Origin: Acetobacteraceae bacterium
Lineage (GTDB): Bacteria > Pseudomonadota > Alphaproteobacteria > Acetobacterales > Acetobacteraceae
DNA: 12,279 nucleotides
NCBI GenBank assembly: GCA_947462945.1
Contig: CANHTE010000007.1
Coordinates: 1 to 12,279, forward strand
Reading direction: 5' to 3'
Shown here piece by piece: positions 1 through 7,038 of the stretch (positions within the stretch are counted from its first letter, which is position 1; each line of letters begins with the position of its first letter). The notes under the pieces were generated by a model. The model was given only the letters and a program-made list of their open reading frames with translations, ran no database searches and was not told the origin of the DNA. The translations under genes and the position numbers were made by a program.

Positions 1-593
1 AGGGTGGCATCGCGCCCCGAGGGGTCGGCCGGGTGCAGGCCGATCACGGCCGCTTCCAGCGGCGGCTCGCGCTCGGAGACGAAAGGCAGGCGGGCGATCA
101 CCGAAAGATGCTGTGCATCGAAGCGCGTCCACCATTCTTCGGCGCGGTTGTCGCTCTCGCGCGGCCAGGGCAGCACGGCGATGCTGGCCTCGCGCCCGCC
201 GAGCGTGGCCAGGGCTGCCCCGAGCGAGGGATGCTGGCGCTGCGGCGTGGCCACGCCGAAATGCTCGGTGGCCAGGCGCACCAGGGCAGGGTCTGCCGGC
301 AGGGCCACGGAAAAATTGCCCTGTTGGGCGACCGAGCTGGCAAAGAGTTCACGCCAGAGGCGCACCAGGGCGGCGCGCGGCATGGCGCCGGCATGGCGGG
401 CCAGCAGGCGGCGCAGAATGGCGGCCTCACGCCCCGGGCGAAGGACGGTTCCGGCCGGCTTCGCCTGGCTGGCGCTGAGGCGCCCCACCACCTCGGCGCG
501 GCGCATCAGAAGGTCATGCAGCGCGTCATCAAGGGTGTTGATCTCGGCGCGCAACCCGTCCAGCGCTTCAGGGTTTGGTTGTGTTTCGGACAT
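1..593 (-). CDS. Chorismate mutase (AroQ-type N-terminal domain), C-terminally extended; partial, runs off the left edge
   Basis: Reading leftwards from an ATG at 593, the frame stays open to the window edge (197 codons, no stop). Residues about 11-92 fit the all-helical AroQ chorismate mutase (chorismate to prephenate, cytoplasmic, Phe/Tyr synthesis): 'LRAEINTLDD', Arg15, Arg32, Lys45, the Arg55-Glu56 pair and a final helix ending in 'SSVAQQG' match the family's active-site pattern. Residues 93-197 continue past the usual ~90-residue catalytic unit. Segments such as 'FSVALPADPALVRLATEHFG' and 'ASIAVLPWP' look like a degenerate prephenate-dehydratase-type regulatory domain; this is inference. 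A second in-frame ATG at 608 would add five residues, and neither start has a clear Shine-Dalgarno. The gene is divergent from metX. In related genomes such a gene often precedes hisC and tyrA, which would lie left of the window. The chorismate mutase domain is well supported; the second domain is not. Confidence 0.82.
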   Translation of the reverse strand, partial: MSETQPNPEALDGLRAEINTLDDALHDLLMRRAEVVGRLSASQAKPAGTVLRPGREAAILRRLLARHAGAMPRAALVRLWRELFASSVAQQGNFSVALPADPALVRLATEHFGVATPQRQHPSLGAALATLGGREASIAVLPWPRESDNRAEEWWTRFDAQHLSVIARLPFVSEREPPLEAAVIGLHPADPSGRDAT

Positions 594-673
594 GAGGAGA
601 TGACGCATAGCCGCGCCAGCGGGTTACGCCAAGTTGCCCGAAGCGGAAGCAGGCCCTATCTTTGGCTGACAGG
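594..673. promoter_or_regulatory. Short divergent intergenic region between the chorismate mutase gene and metX
   Basis: These 80 bp are the only space for promoters of two divergent amino-acid biosynthesis genes. No convincing -35/-10 pair was recognised on either strand. I looked for a SAM-II-like aptamer, which often precedes alphaproteobacterial metA/metX, but saw neither its conserved core nor enough room for a full leader. A GCAGG motif at 649-653 sits 8 nt before a TTG at 662 that is in frame with metX. Function as a promoter region is inferred from gene orientation only. Confidence 0.4.
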
Positions 674-1822
674 ATGAACGCAAACGCTCCCTTCCCCGAG
701 GTCACCCACCAGCGGGCGCTCCTGCCCGAGGGGCTGACCCTGGATTGCGGCGCCGTGATCCGCCCCCTGGCCGTCGCGTATCGCAGCTATGGCACGCTCA
801 ATGCCGCGCGCAGCAATGCCATCATGGTCTGTCACGCGCTCACCGGCGATCAATACGTGGCCGAGCGCCAGCCGGTAACCGGCAAGGATGGCTGGTGGGA
901 TGCCATCATCGGTCCCGGCAAGCCTGTGGATACGGATCGCTTCTTCGTCATCTGCGCCAATGTCCTCGGGGGCTGCATGGGCTCGACCGGCCCGCGTGAG
1001 GAAATGACGGATGAGAATGGCGTGCCCCAGGGCCGCCCCTGGGGGACGGATTTCCCCGTTGTCACCATCCGCGACATGGTCCGTGCCCAAAAGAAGTTGA
1101 CCGACCATCTGGGCATCACCCGGCTGCTGGCGGTGATCGGCGGCTCCATGGGCGGCATGCAGGTGCTGGAATGGGCAGCGACCTTCCCCGAGGCCGTCTT
1201 CGCCGCGGCCCCCATCGCCTGTGCCTCGCATCATTCGGCGCAAAACATCGCCTTCCATGAGGTGGGCCGTGCCGCCATCCATTCCGACCCGGACTGGAAG
1301 CAGGGCCGCTATTGGGAGGATGGGCGCATCCCGGCCCAGGGCCTTTCGGTCGCGCGCATGGTGGCGCATATCACCTATCTCTCGGAGGCCGCGCTGACGC
1401 GCAAATTCGGCCGCCGCCTGCAAGGCGCCAGCGCGCTGACCTTCCTGGAGGATGTGTTCCAGGTGGAGAGCTATCTGCGCCACCAGGGCAGCACCTTCGT
1501 GCGCCGTTTCGATGCGAATTCCTACCTGACCATCACCCGTGCGATGGATTATTTCGACCTGGCGCATGAGCATGGCAGCGTCGCGGCCGCCTTCCGGAAC
1601 ACGCCCACGCGCTTCTTCGTCGCAAGCTTCTCCTCCGACTGGCTGTTCCCCACCGGTGAGAGCCGTGCCTTGGTGCGCGCGCTGAACACGGCCGCCGCGC
1701 GCGTCAGCTTCATCGAGGTCACGACCGACAAGGGGCATGATGCCTTCCTGCTGGATGAGCCTGAATTCCATCGTGCACTCGGCGGCTTCCTGACGGGCGC
1801 CGCCCGGGACGCCGGGCTATGA
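674..1822 (+). CDS. metX: Homoserine O-acyltransferase (O-acetyltransferase family) MetX
   Basis: This 382-residue alpha/beta-hydrolase fold enzyme acylates homoserine with an acyl-CoA, the first committed step of methionine synthesis, in the cytoplasm. Visible signatures are the N-terminal 'YRSYGTLN' and 'CHALTGDQY', the oxyanion/substrate segment '[11 protein letters not shown]', the nucleophile elbow 'GGSMGGMQ' with Ser158, Asp322 in 'SSDWLFP' and His355 in 'KGHDAFLL', which complete the Ser-Asp-His triad. Length is normal for the family. ATG 674 is chosen as start; an upstream in-frame TTG at 662 adds four residues and has a better-spaced GCAGG, so it remains possible. The stop overlaps the next start (ATGA at 1819-1822), placing metX first in a metX-dinB-metW unit. 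Acetyl- versus succinyl-CoA preference cannot be read safely from the sequence; acetyl is the default for MetX. Confidence 0.95.
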   Translation: MNANAPFPEVTHQRALLPEGLTLDCGAVIRPLAVAYRSYGTLNAARSNAIMVCHALTGDQYVAERQPVTGKDGWWDAIIGPGKPVDTDRFFVICANVLGGCMGSTGPREEMTDENGVPQGRPWGTDFPVVTIRDMVRAQKKLTDHLGITRLLAVIGGSMGGMQVLEWAATFPEAVFAAAPIACASHHSAQNIAFHEVGRAAIHSDPDWKQGRYWEDGRIPAQGLSVARMVAHITYLSEAALTRKFGRRLQGASALTFLEDVFQVESYLRHQGSTFVRRFDANSYLTITRAMDYFDLAHEHGSVAAAFRNTPTRFFVASFSSDWLFPTGESRALVRALNTAAARVSFIEVTTDKGHDAFLLDEPEFHRALGGFLTGAARDAGL

Positions 1823-2373
1823 GCGGCGCGTTGCTGATGCGCGCACAGGCGCGCAACAATGCCTGGGCCAACCAGCGCCTGCTGAATGCCGTCCAGGTGC
1901 TGGATGCGGAGGAGTTTGACGCGCCGCGCCAGGGCTTCTTCCCATCCTTGCGGGCGACGTTGAACCATATCCTCATCGTGGACCGGTTCTATGTGGATGC
2001 GCTGGAGGGCGGCACGCTTGGCCCCGCCGCCTGGGCCAATGCCGAACCCTGCCAGGACGTCCCAAGCCTCTACGCCGCGCAATCCGCCGTGGATTTCCGC
2101 CTGATCGCCTGGTGCGAAGCGATGACCGAGGCGGACCTCTCCCGCATCATCGAGGTTCAGCGCGGCCACCGCGTGCAGCGCGAGCGGGCCGACCGGCTGC
2201 TGCTGCACCTGTTCCAGCATCAAATCCATCATCGCGGCCAGGCGCATACCATGCTGGGCCGCGCGGCACCGCAGCTCGACGAGTTCTATTGCTGGGCGGA
2301 GCAACCGAAGCGTGTCTCTGAATTCGCCAGGCTCGGTTGGAGCGAGGATGATCTCTGGCAGGAGCGCCGCTGA
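1819..2373 (+). CDS. DinB superfamily protein (putative metal-dependent enzyme)
   Basis: The 184-residue protein has the four-helix-bundle DinB pattern: an N-terminal '[16 protein letters not shown]' helix, '[11 protein letters not shown]' carrying His50, and a C-terminal '[10 protein letters not shown]' motif (residues 134-143). His50, His134 and His138 form the usual metal-binding triad of the superfamily. Known relatives include bacillithiol S-transferases and mycothiol-dependent maleylpyruvate isomerase, but many members carry only the generic DinB label, and nothing here fixes a substrate. The start overlaps the metX stop (ATGA) and the stop overlaps the metW start (TGATG), so it is embedded in the methionine unit and probably translationally coupled on both sides. 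The position hints at a role in thiol or sulfur chemistry; this is inference. Family membership is secure, function unknown. Confidence 0.88.
   Translation: MSGALLMRAQARNNAWANQRLLNAVQVLDAEEFDAPRQGFFPSLRATLNHILIVDRFYVDALEGGTLGPAAWANAEPCQDVPSLYAAQSAVDFRLIAWCEAMTEADLSRIIEVQRGHRVQRERADRLLLHLFQHQIHHRGQAHTMLGRAAPQLDEFYCWAEQPKRVSEFARLGWSEDDLWQERR
2360..2364 (+). promoter_or_regulatory. Ribosome-binding site of metW inside the dinB coding end
   Basis: AGGAG lies 8 nt upstream of the metW ATG at 2373, within the last codons of the DinB gene. This supports the TGATG overlap as the real metW start, with its own initiation signal as well as coupling. Confidence 0.6.
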
Positions 2374-3008
2374 TGCCGGATGACGCCATCCAGTATGTCG
2401 CGAAGAACATGCGCCTTGATCTGCGCCTGATCGCGGAGATGATCCCCCAGGATGCGCGCATGCTCGACATCGGCTGCGGCGATGGCGCGCTGATGGCGCA
2501 TCTGGCGGCCGAGAAGCGGGTCGATGCGCGGGGCATCGAGATTGACATGCAAGCCGCGACCGAGGCGGTGGCCCAGGGCCTGGCCGTCATTCACGGCGAT
2601 GCCGATAACGACCTCGCTTTCTATCCCGATGGCGCCTTCGACTATGTGGTGCTGAGCCGCACCTTGCAGGCGGTGGAACGCCCGCGCGAGGTGCTGCGCC
2701 AGATGCTGCGCATCGGCCGCCATGCCATCGTCAGTTTTCCCAATTTCGGCCATTGGGAAGTGCGCTGGAAGCTGCTGCTGGGCGGCCGCATGCCAGATAC
2801 CGAGACATGGACCCGCCCCTGGTACGAAACACCCAATATCCATCCTTGCACCATCCTCGATTTCTTTGCCCTGGCCGAGCTGGAGGGCTATGCGATCGAA
2901 CGATGGCTCGCAGTGGATGAGCGCGGCCTGAAAGCGCCCTGGACGCGGTCTGTCCGGCTGGCGAATTTATTCGGACAGCAGGCGCTGTTTCAGCTGCGGC
3001 GCAAATAG
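2373..3008 (+). CDS. metW: Methionine biosynthesis protein MetW
   Basis: The 211-residue protein has a class I SAM-dependent methyltransferase fold: motif I 'MLDIGCGDG' near residues 30-38, the acidic strand end 'GIEID', 'FDYVVLSRTLQAV' and the MetW-typical 'VSFPNFGHWEVR' followed by 'TRPWYETPNIHPCT'. These last two segments distinguish MetW from generic methyltransferases. MetW works with MetX in methionine synthesis in many proteobacteria; in the literature it is associated with MetX activity rather than a firmly proven methyl transfer. The start overlaps the preceding stop (TGATG) and has a good AGGAG. Length is normal for the family. Usually metW directly follows metX; here a DinB gene separates them. 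Identification is strong. Confidence 0.95.
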   Translation: MPDDAIQYVAKNMRLDLRLIAEMIPQDARMLDIGCGDGALMAHLAAEKRVDARGIEIDMQAATEAVAQGLAVIHGDADNDLAFYPDGAFDYVVLSRTLQAVERPREVLRQMLRIGRHAIVSFPNFGHWEVRWKLLLGGRMPDTETWTRPWYETPNIHPCTILDFFALAELEGYAIERWLAVDERGLKAPWTRSVRLANLFGQQALFQLRRK

Positions 3009-3109
3009 CCCCTCAGTTTCAGTGGCGCCGCGCGGTGGCGCTTGTTACAGATCAAGGTGGGCGGTCCAAACATCCGCCAAATAAAGGCACATCCTAGGGA
3101 GGGTTGAAG
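3009..3109. other. Intergenic region metW-phaB
   Basis: This 101-bp gap contains a weak inverted repeat, GCGCC at 3025-3029 and GGCGC at 3037-3041, with a 7-nt loop and no U tract. It is a poor terminator candidate. The right part is relatively AT-rich (about 3066-3092) and could hold the phaB promoter, but no convincing -35/-10 pair was found. The change of gene function and the gap suggest phaB is transcribed separately from the met unit. Confidence 0.4.
3096..3103 (+). promoter_or_regulatory. Strong ribosome-binding site of phaB
   Basis: AGGGAGGG ends 6 nt before the ATG at 3110. It is the strongest Shine-Dalgarno in the window and fixes the phaB start at 3110 rather than the in-frame TTG at 3104. 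Confidence 0.8.
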
Positions 3110-3832
3110 ATGGCACGAGTGGCGTTGGTAACGGGCGGGCAGCGGGGCATTGGCGCTGCGATCAGCGAAGGCCTCAAGGCTGCCGGGCGCAAGGTGGTCG
3201 CCAGCTATGCCGGCAATGACGCCGCCGCCGCCGCCTTCACCGAACGCACCGGCATTGCCTGCATCAAGTTCGATGTCTCCGATTTCGAGGCCTGTGTCGC
3301 TGCCGTCGCCAAGGTGCAGGAAGAGCACGGCCCGATCGAGATTCTGGTGAACAATGCCGGCATCACCCGCGATGCCATGATGCGCAAGCTGACACGGCAG
3401 ATGTGGGATGACGTGATCGATACCAACCTGGGCTCCTGCTACAACATGTGCAAGGCGGTCTGGGATCCGATGAGTGCTGCGAAGTTCGGCCGCATCGTGA
3501 ATATCGGCTCGGTCAATGGCCAGGCGGGGCAGCTGGGCCAGGTGAATTACGCCGCCGCCAAATCCGGCATCCATGGCTTCACGAAAGCCCTGGCGCAGGA
3601 AGGTGCCCGCAACCAGATCACGGTGAACGCCATCGCGCCCGGCTATGTGGACACGGAAATGGTGCGCGCCGTGCCGGCGGATGTGCTGGAAAAGATCATT
3701 GCCCGCATCCCGCGTGGCCGCCTGGGCACCGCCGAGGATATTGCGCGCGGCGTGGTGTTCCTGACGGCCGATGAGGCGGATTTCATCACGGGCTCCACGC
3801 TCTCCATCAATGGCGGGCAGCATATGTATTGA
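3110..3832 (+). CDS. phaB: Acetoacetyl-CoA reductase (short-chain dehydrogenase) PhaB
   Basis: The 240-residue classical SDR has the nucleotide-binding 'TGGQRGIG' (residues 8-15), 'NNAG' at 81-84, structural Asn106, and catalytic Ser134, Tyr147 and Lys151 in 'SVNGQAGQLGQVNYAAAKSG'. The 'SVNGQxGQxGQxNY' stretch, 'ITRDAMMRKLT' and the ending 'SINGGQHMY' are typical of PhaB rather than FabG. PhaB reduces acetoacetyl-CoA to (R)-3-hydroxybutyryl-CoA with NADPH for polyhydroxybutyrate synthesis. It has its own strong ribosome-binding site. The partner genes phaA and phaC are not in the window, so it is locally an orphan; in many alphaproteobacteria phaA sits beside it. A FabG-like role is the main alternative but less likely. 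Confidence 0.9.
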   Translation: MARVALVTGGQRGIGAAISEGLKAAGRKVVASYAGNDAAAAAFTERTGIACIKFDVSDFEACVAAVAKVQEEHGPIEILVNNAGITRDAMMRKLTRQMWDDVIDTNLGSCYNMCKAVWDPMSAAKFGRIVNIGSVNGQAGQLGQVNYAAAKSGIHGFTKALAQEGARNQITVNAIAPGYVDTEMVRAVPADVLEKIIARIPRGRLGTAEDIARGVVFLTADEADFITGSTLSINGGQHMY

Positions 3833-3885
3833 TGCGTCGGCACACTTTCTTTCCCGTGGGGGCAGCGCCTGCTAACTTGTAGGCC
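3833..3885. other. Intergenic region phaB to glycosyltransferase
   Basis: These 53 bp separate the metabolic block from the glycosyltransferase block. No hairpin terminator and no clear promoter boxes were seen. An in-frame TAG at 3880-3882 limits how far upstream the next gene can start. Confidence 0.35.
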
Positions 3886-6800
3886 TTGCAGCCGCGGGAC
3901 CAGAGTGTGCAGGCGCTTCGCGACCTTACCCAGCCAGCCGAGCTGACCGACGCCGAAATGGCCTTCCGGCTGGTGCTCGGCCGACCCCCCGCCCGTGCGG
4001 CCGATCTGGAAGCGCATCCCGGACGTCCGTTGCGGGAGGTGCTGCTGCATTTTCTTCAATCTCGCGAGTTCCGGGAGAGGGTGCTGCCGCGCCTCACCCC
4101 ACGGGCCATTCCCATGCCCGAGACCTTGCTCGATCCCGCGCTGGTCGCCTGGTGCGGGCGGGTATTGGGCCTGGCGGGCGCGCGGCGGTGGCCGGCGGCG
4201 CTGGCCGCATGGCTGCGCGATCCCGGGCAGCTTGCAGCGCTGTCGGGCGTGGATGCAGCGTTGAGTAAGGCACTCGGCGCTGCGCCGCCCGCCGCAACCA
4301 GGCCTCCGCCGGAGGATTGGCGCGGATTGCTGCCGGTGCTGCTCTGTGGCCCCGCCGCGGCCTTGCCTGTGACCGAGGCTTTGCTGCTGGCCGCTGCCCG
4401 GCAGATGATCCTCTCGCCCGCCTGGCAAGAGGCTGTTCTGGCCCCACTCGCCGGCGGGCGCTTGCCGCCGCTGGTGCTGCCGCCTGCAGCGCGGGCGCTG
4501 GCCACTGCACAGCTTTGCCCGGGCAGAACTGAGGGGGGGGATTGGCAGGCGCTACTGCTGCGCCTGCTGGGCGATGCACAATCCCGGCTTCGGCTGGAAG
4601 CGGCGGGCGACTGGTTTGAGTGCACGCCGGCGCATGCGGCGCGGCTGCCCGCGCTGCTTTCGCTGCGGAACCAGGCCCTGGCCAGGCTGGCAACACCCCG
4701 GCAGCCATCTGCGGCCCGGGAGGAGACGGCTCCGCCCCGCCAACTTCCGCATGCGCGGCAGTTGGCGCTCTCCGGCCAGGTTGGCGCCGCGCTGAAGCTG
4801 CTGGCCCGCATCACCCAGGACGCCCCTGCCAGCGCCGAGGCGTGGCTGCTCCGGGCCGAGCTTCTGGCCTTGACGAACGATTGGCCGGCCGCCGAGGCCG
4901 CGCTGGAAAAGGCGCCGCCCGGCCCTGCCCGCTGCCAGCTGGCCGCGCGCTTCGCCCTCCACGCCAACCGCCCGGATGAGGCCGCGTACCTCTTGGCAGG
5001 CCTTCCCCCCGATGCGCCGGAGCGCGAGGGGTTGCTGGCTTCCGGCGTCACCTCGCCCCTGCATCTCGCCCTGACCTTCGCGCCTGCCGGGGCGCTCGCC
5101 GCTGCCCTTGCCGCCGATCCGCTGGCGCCGCTGGCCGCGCCCGCCTTGCAGGGGCGCGATTACCTGCTGCACCCGGCCCTGGCCCGTTTGCCGCCACCGC
5201 CAGGCGCGCCCCATGCGCTGCTCCAGGCGCTGGCCCGCTGTGCCGCCGAGCCACGCCTGAAGGGCCAATTCGCCGAGGCCGCGCTGGCCCATCGCCCCGA
5301 TGATGCCGAGACATTGATGCTGCTGGCCCTGGCCCTGCGCGCGGGCGGTGATCATCAGGGCGCCGCCGATGCGCTGGACCGCCTGTTGCGCCATCACCCG
5401 GCGCATGAGCGGGGGGTGGAGCGTCGCCTCGCCTATGAGCTGGATTTGTGCCGGGCGGACCCGTTGCGCCCGCGTGGCCGGCTGGCGGATTTGCTCATCC
5501 AGCGGCGCATTGCGCTGCACCGCAGGCTGGCGCTCGACCCTCAAGCCCGGGCCTTGCGACTGGATCAGGCGCGCCTCGCGCTGGCGGCGGGTGAGGACGG
5601 GGAAGGCCGCGCCGTACTCGAAGCGCTGGCCACGGATCATCCCGGCTGGGCGCCCCCCATCGCCACGCTGATGTATCTGGCCCAGGAACAGGCCGATCAC
5701 GCTGGCGTGCTGGCCGCCTTTGCCCGGTTACCGGTGGAGGAGCGGGGCCAGCGCGCGGTCGTTGCCGCCGCCAAGGCGCTGCGCCTCTCGGGCGATGTGG
5801 AGGCGGCCCAGGCGCTCCTGGCCGCCGAATTGCCGCGCGGCCTGCCCGAAATCCGCCGCGAGCACGCGCGCAATCACTTCTTTGCCGGTCGCTTCGCCGA
5901 GGCCGCGCGCGAGGCCGCAGACTGGCCCGCCGAGGACCCGGAATTCGGCCTGCTCGCCACCGCCATCGCGCTGGAACAGGGCGACCCTCAAGCGGCGCTG
6001 CGCCATGTGGCCAGGCTGCAGGCCACCGGCGCCGAGCGCGCCTTCCCGCTGGAATTTTCGCTGTTCTGCTGCGCCGCGTTGACGAGGGCCGGGGATTGGG
6101 CGGCGGGCCTCACGGCGCTGGATGCGATGTTCGCCCGCTATGGTGCGCGTCCCCTGCGGCGCGATTCGGCCCTGCCAGGCGCTGCCTTTGATCAGCTGCG
6201 CGGCCTGGGCGGGCCGGCCGGGGCCAGTGTCGAGGCCCCGGTTTTCGACGGGCCGAAGATTTCGGTGGTGATGACCAGCTTCAACAGCGCCCCGTATATC
6301 GCCACGGCGATCCGCTCCATCCTGGAGCAGAGCTACCGCAACCTCGAACTCATCATCGTGGATGATGCCAGCACGGACGGGACGGCCGCCCTTCTGGTCG
6401 AGATGGAGCCGCACGATCCCCGGCTGCGGGTGGTTCTGAAAACCAGCAATGACGGCACCTATGTCAGCAAGAATCTCGGGCTGCTGCACGCCACGGGCGA
6501 GTTCGTCGCCTTGCAGGATTCTGACGACTGGTCCCATCCGGATCGTCTTGCCTGCTCGGTCGGGCTGCTGCTGCGCCGGCCTGAATTGATCGGCCTGACC
6601 ACGGATTGGCTGCGGATGACGAGCGAGGGTGAAGTCATCATCAAGGCGGGCGGGCAGATTGCGCATCTCTGCTGCATTTCCCTGGTGTTTCGCCGCGCGC
6701 CGGTGCTGGACCGCATCGGCTTTTTTGACAGCGTGCGCGTCGCGGCCGATTTGGAATTCATCCAGCGCCTGAACCTCGCCTTCGGCGAGCGCGCCTGCCC

Positions 6801-7038
6801 GCGCCTGCGCTGGCCCCTCCTGGTGGGCCGCGCCCGCGCCGATTCGCTCACGGCCCATGAAGATTACGGCCTGGTCCGCACCGGCTTCACCGCCATCCGA
6901 CGCGACTACCACGCCAGCGCCGGGGGCTGGCATGACCGCATTCGCGCGGGCGAGGTCACGCCGCGCATGCCCTTCCCGCTGACCACCCGGCGCTTCGACG
7001 CCCATGCGCTGATCCTGCCGGAAGCGGTGGCTCCATGA
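3886..7038 (+). CDS. Large modular glycosyltransferase: DUF4214-like segment, TPR-like repeats, C-terminal GT2 domain
   Basis: About 1050 residues. Residues 20-70 ('DAEMAFRLVLGRPP' then 'LLHFLQSREFRERVLPRL') resemble the DUF4214-like segment at the N-terminus of many proteobacterial glycosyltransferases. Residues ~289-780 are Ala/Leu-rich helical repeats of TPR type (such as 'SAEAWLLRAELLALTNDWPAAEAAL'). Residues ~791-1030 form a GT2 domain: 'KISVVMTSFNSAPYI', Asp826-Asp827 in 'IVDDAST', the metal-binding Asp878-Ser879-Asp880, and a late 'HEDYG' near 991. It should transfer a nucleotide-activated sugar to a glycan or protein; donor and acceptor are unknown. No signal peptide or membrane helix is seen, so it is probably cytoplasmic. 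The start is uncertain: TTG 3886, GTG 3907 and ATG 3958 are in frame, but the last would cut into the N-terminal segment. A run of eight G (4533-4540) lies in the coding region. The stop overlaps the next start (ATGA). Confidence 0.85.
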   Translation: MQPRDQSVQALRDLTQPAELTDAEMAFRLVLGRPPARAADLEAHPGRPLREVLLHFLQSREFRERVLPRLTPRAIPMPETLLDPALVAWCGRVLGLAGARRWPAALAAWLRDPGQLAALSGVDAALSKALGAAPPAATRPPPEDWRGLLPVLLCGPAAALPVTEALLLAAARQMILSPAWQEAVLAPLAGGRLPPLVLPPAARALATAQLCPGRTEGGDWQALLLRLLGDAQSRLRLEAAGDWFECTPAHAARLPALLSLRNQALARLATPRQPSAAREETAPPRQLPHARQLALSGQVGAALKLLARITQDAPASAEAWLLRAELLALTNDWPAAEAALEKAPPGPARCQLAARFALHANRPDEAAYLLAGLPPDAPEREGLLASGVTSPLHLALTFAPAGALAAALAADPLAPLAAPALQGRDYLLHPALARLPPPPGAPHALLQALARCAAEPRLKGQFAEAALAHRPDDAETLMLLALALRAGGDHQGAADALDRLLRHHPAHERGVERRLAYELDLCRADPLRPRGRLADLLIQRRIALHRRLALDPQARALRLDQARLALAAGEDGEGRAVLEALATDHPGWAPPIATLMYLAQEQADHAGVLAAFARLPVEERGQRAVVAAAKALRLSGDVEAAQALLAAELPRGLPEIRREHARNHFFAGRFAEAAREAADWPAEDPEFGLLATAIALEQGDPQAALRHVARLQATGAERAFPLEFSLFCCAALTRAGDWAAGLTALDAMFARYGARPLRRDSALPGAAFDQLRGLGGPAGASVEAPVFDGPKISVVMTSFNSAPYIATAIRSILEQSYRNLELIIVDDASTDGTAALLVEMEPHDPRLRVVLKTSNDGTYVSKNLGLLHATGEFVALQDSDDWSHPDRLACSVGLLLRRPELIGLTTDWLRMTSEGEVIIKAGGQIAHLCCISLVFRRAPVLDRIGFFDSVRVAADLEFIQRLNLAFGERACPRLRWPLLVGRARADSLTAHEDYGLVRTGFTAIRRDYHASAGGWHDRIRAGEVTPRMPFPLTTRRFDAHALILPEAVAP
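4533..4540 (+). repeat. Homopolymer tract G8 inside the large glycosyltransferase gene
   Basis: Eight consecutive G encode part of Glu216-Gly217-Gly218-Asp219. The reading frame is intact on both sides as given. Gain or loss of one G would truncate the protein before its GT2 domain, so the tract is a possible slippage hotspot. Confidence 0.7.

Noticed and set aside
656..1771. Long minus-strand open frame (371 codons) opposite metX
   Set aside because: It lies antisense to a gene with a full catalytic triad, and its protein is low-complexity Gly/Ala/Arg/His-rich, as expected from GC-skewed codons read backwards.
3025..3041. Inverted repeat GCGCC/GGCGC after metW as a rho-independent terminator
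   Set aside because: The stem is only five pairs and has no following T run; such stems are frequent by chance at this GC content.
3042..3071. Possible phaB promoter with TTGTTA as -35
   Set aside because: No acceptable -10 hexamer occurs 16-18 bp downstream.
4552..5700. Minus-strand open frame (382 codons) rich in Gln, Arg and Gly
   Set aside because: It is a reverse-complement artefact of the Ala/Leu-rich helical repeats on the plus strand.
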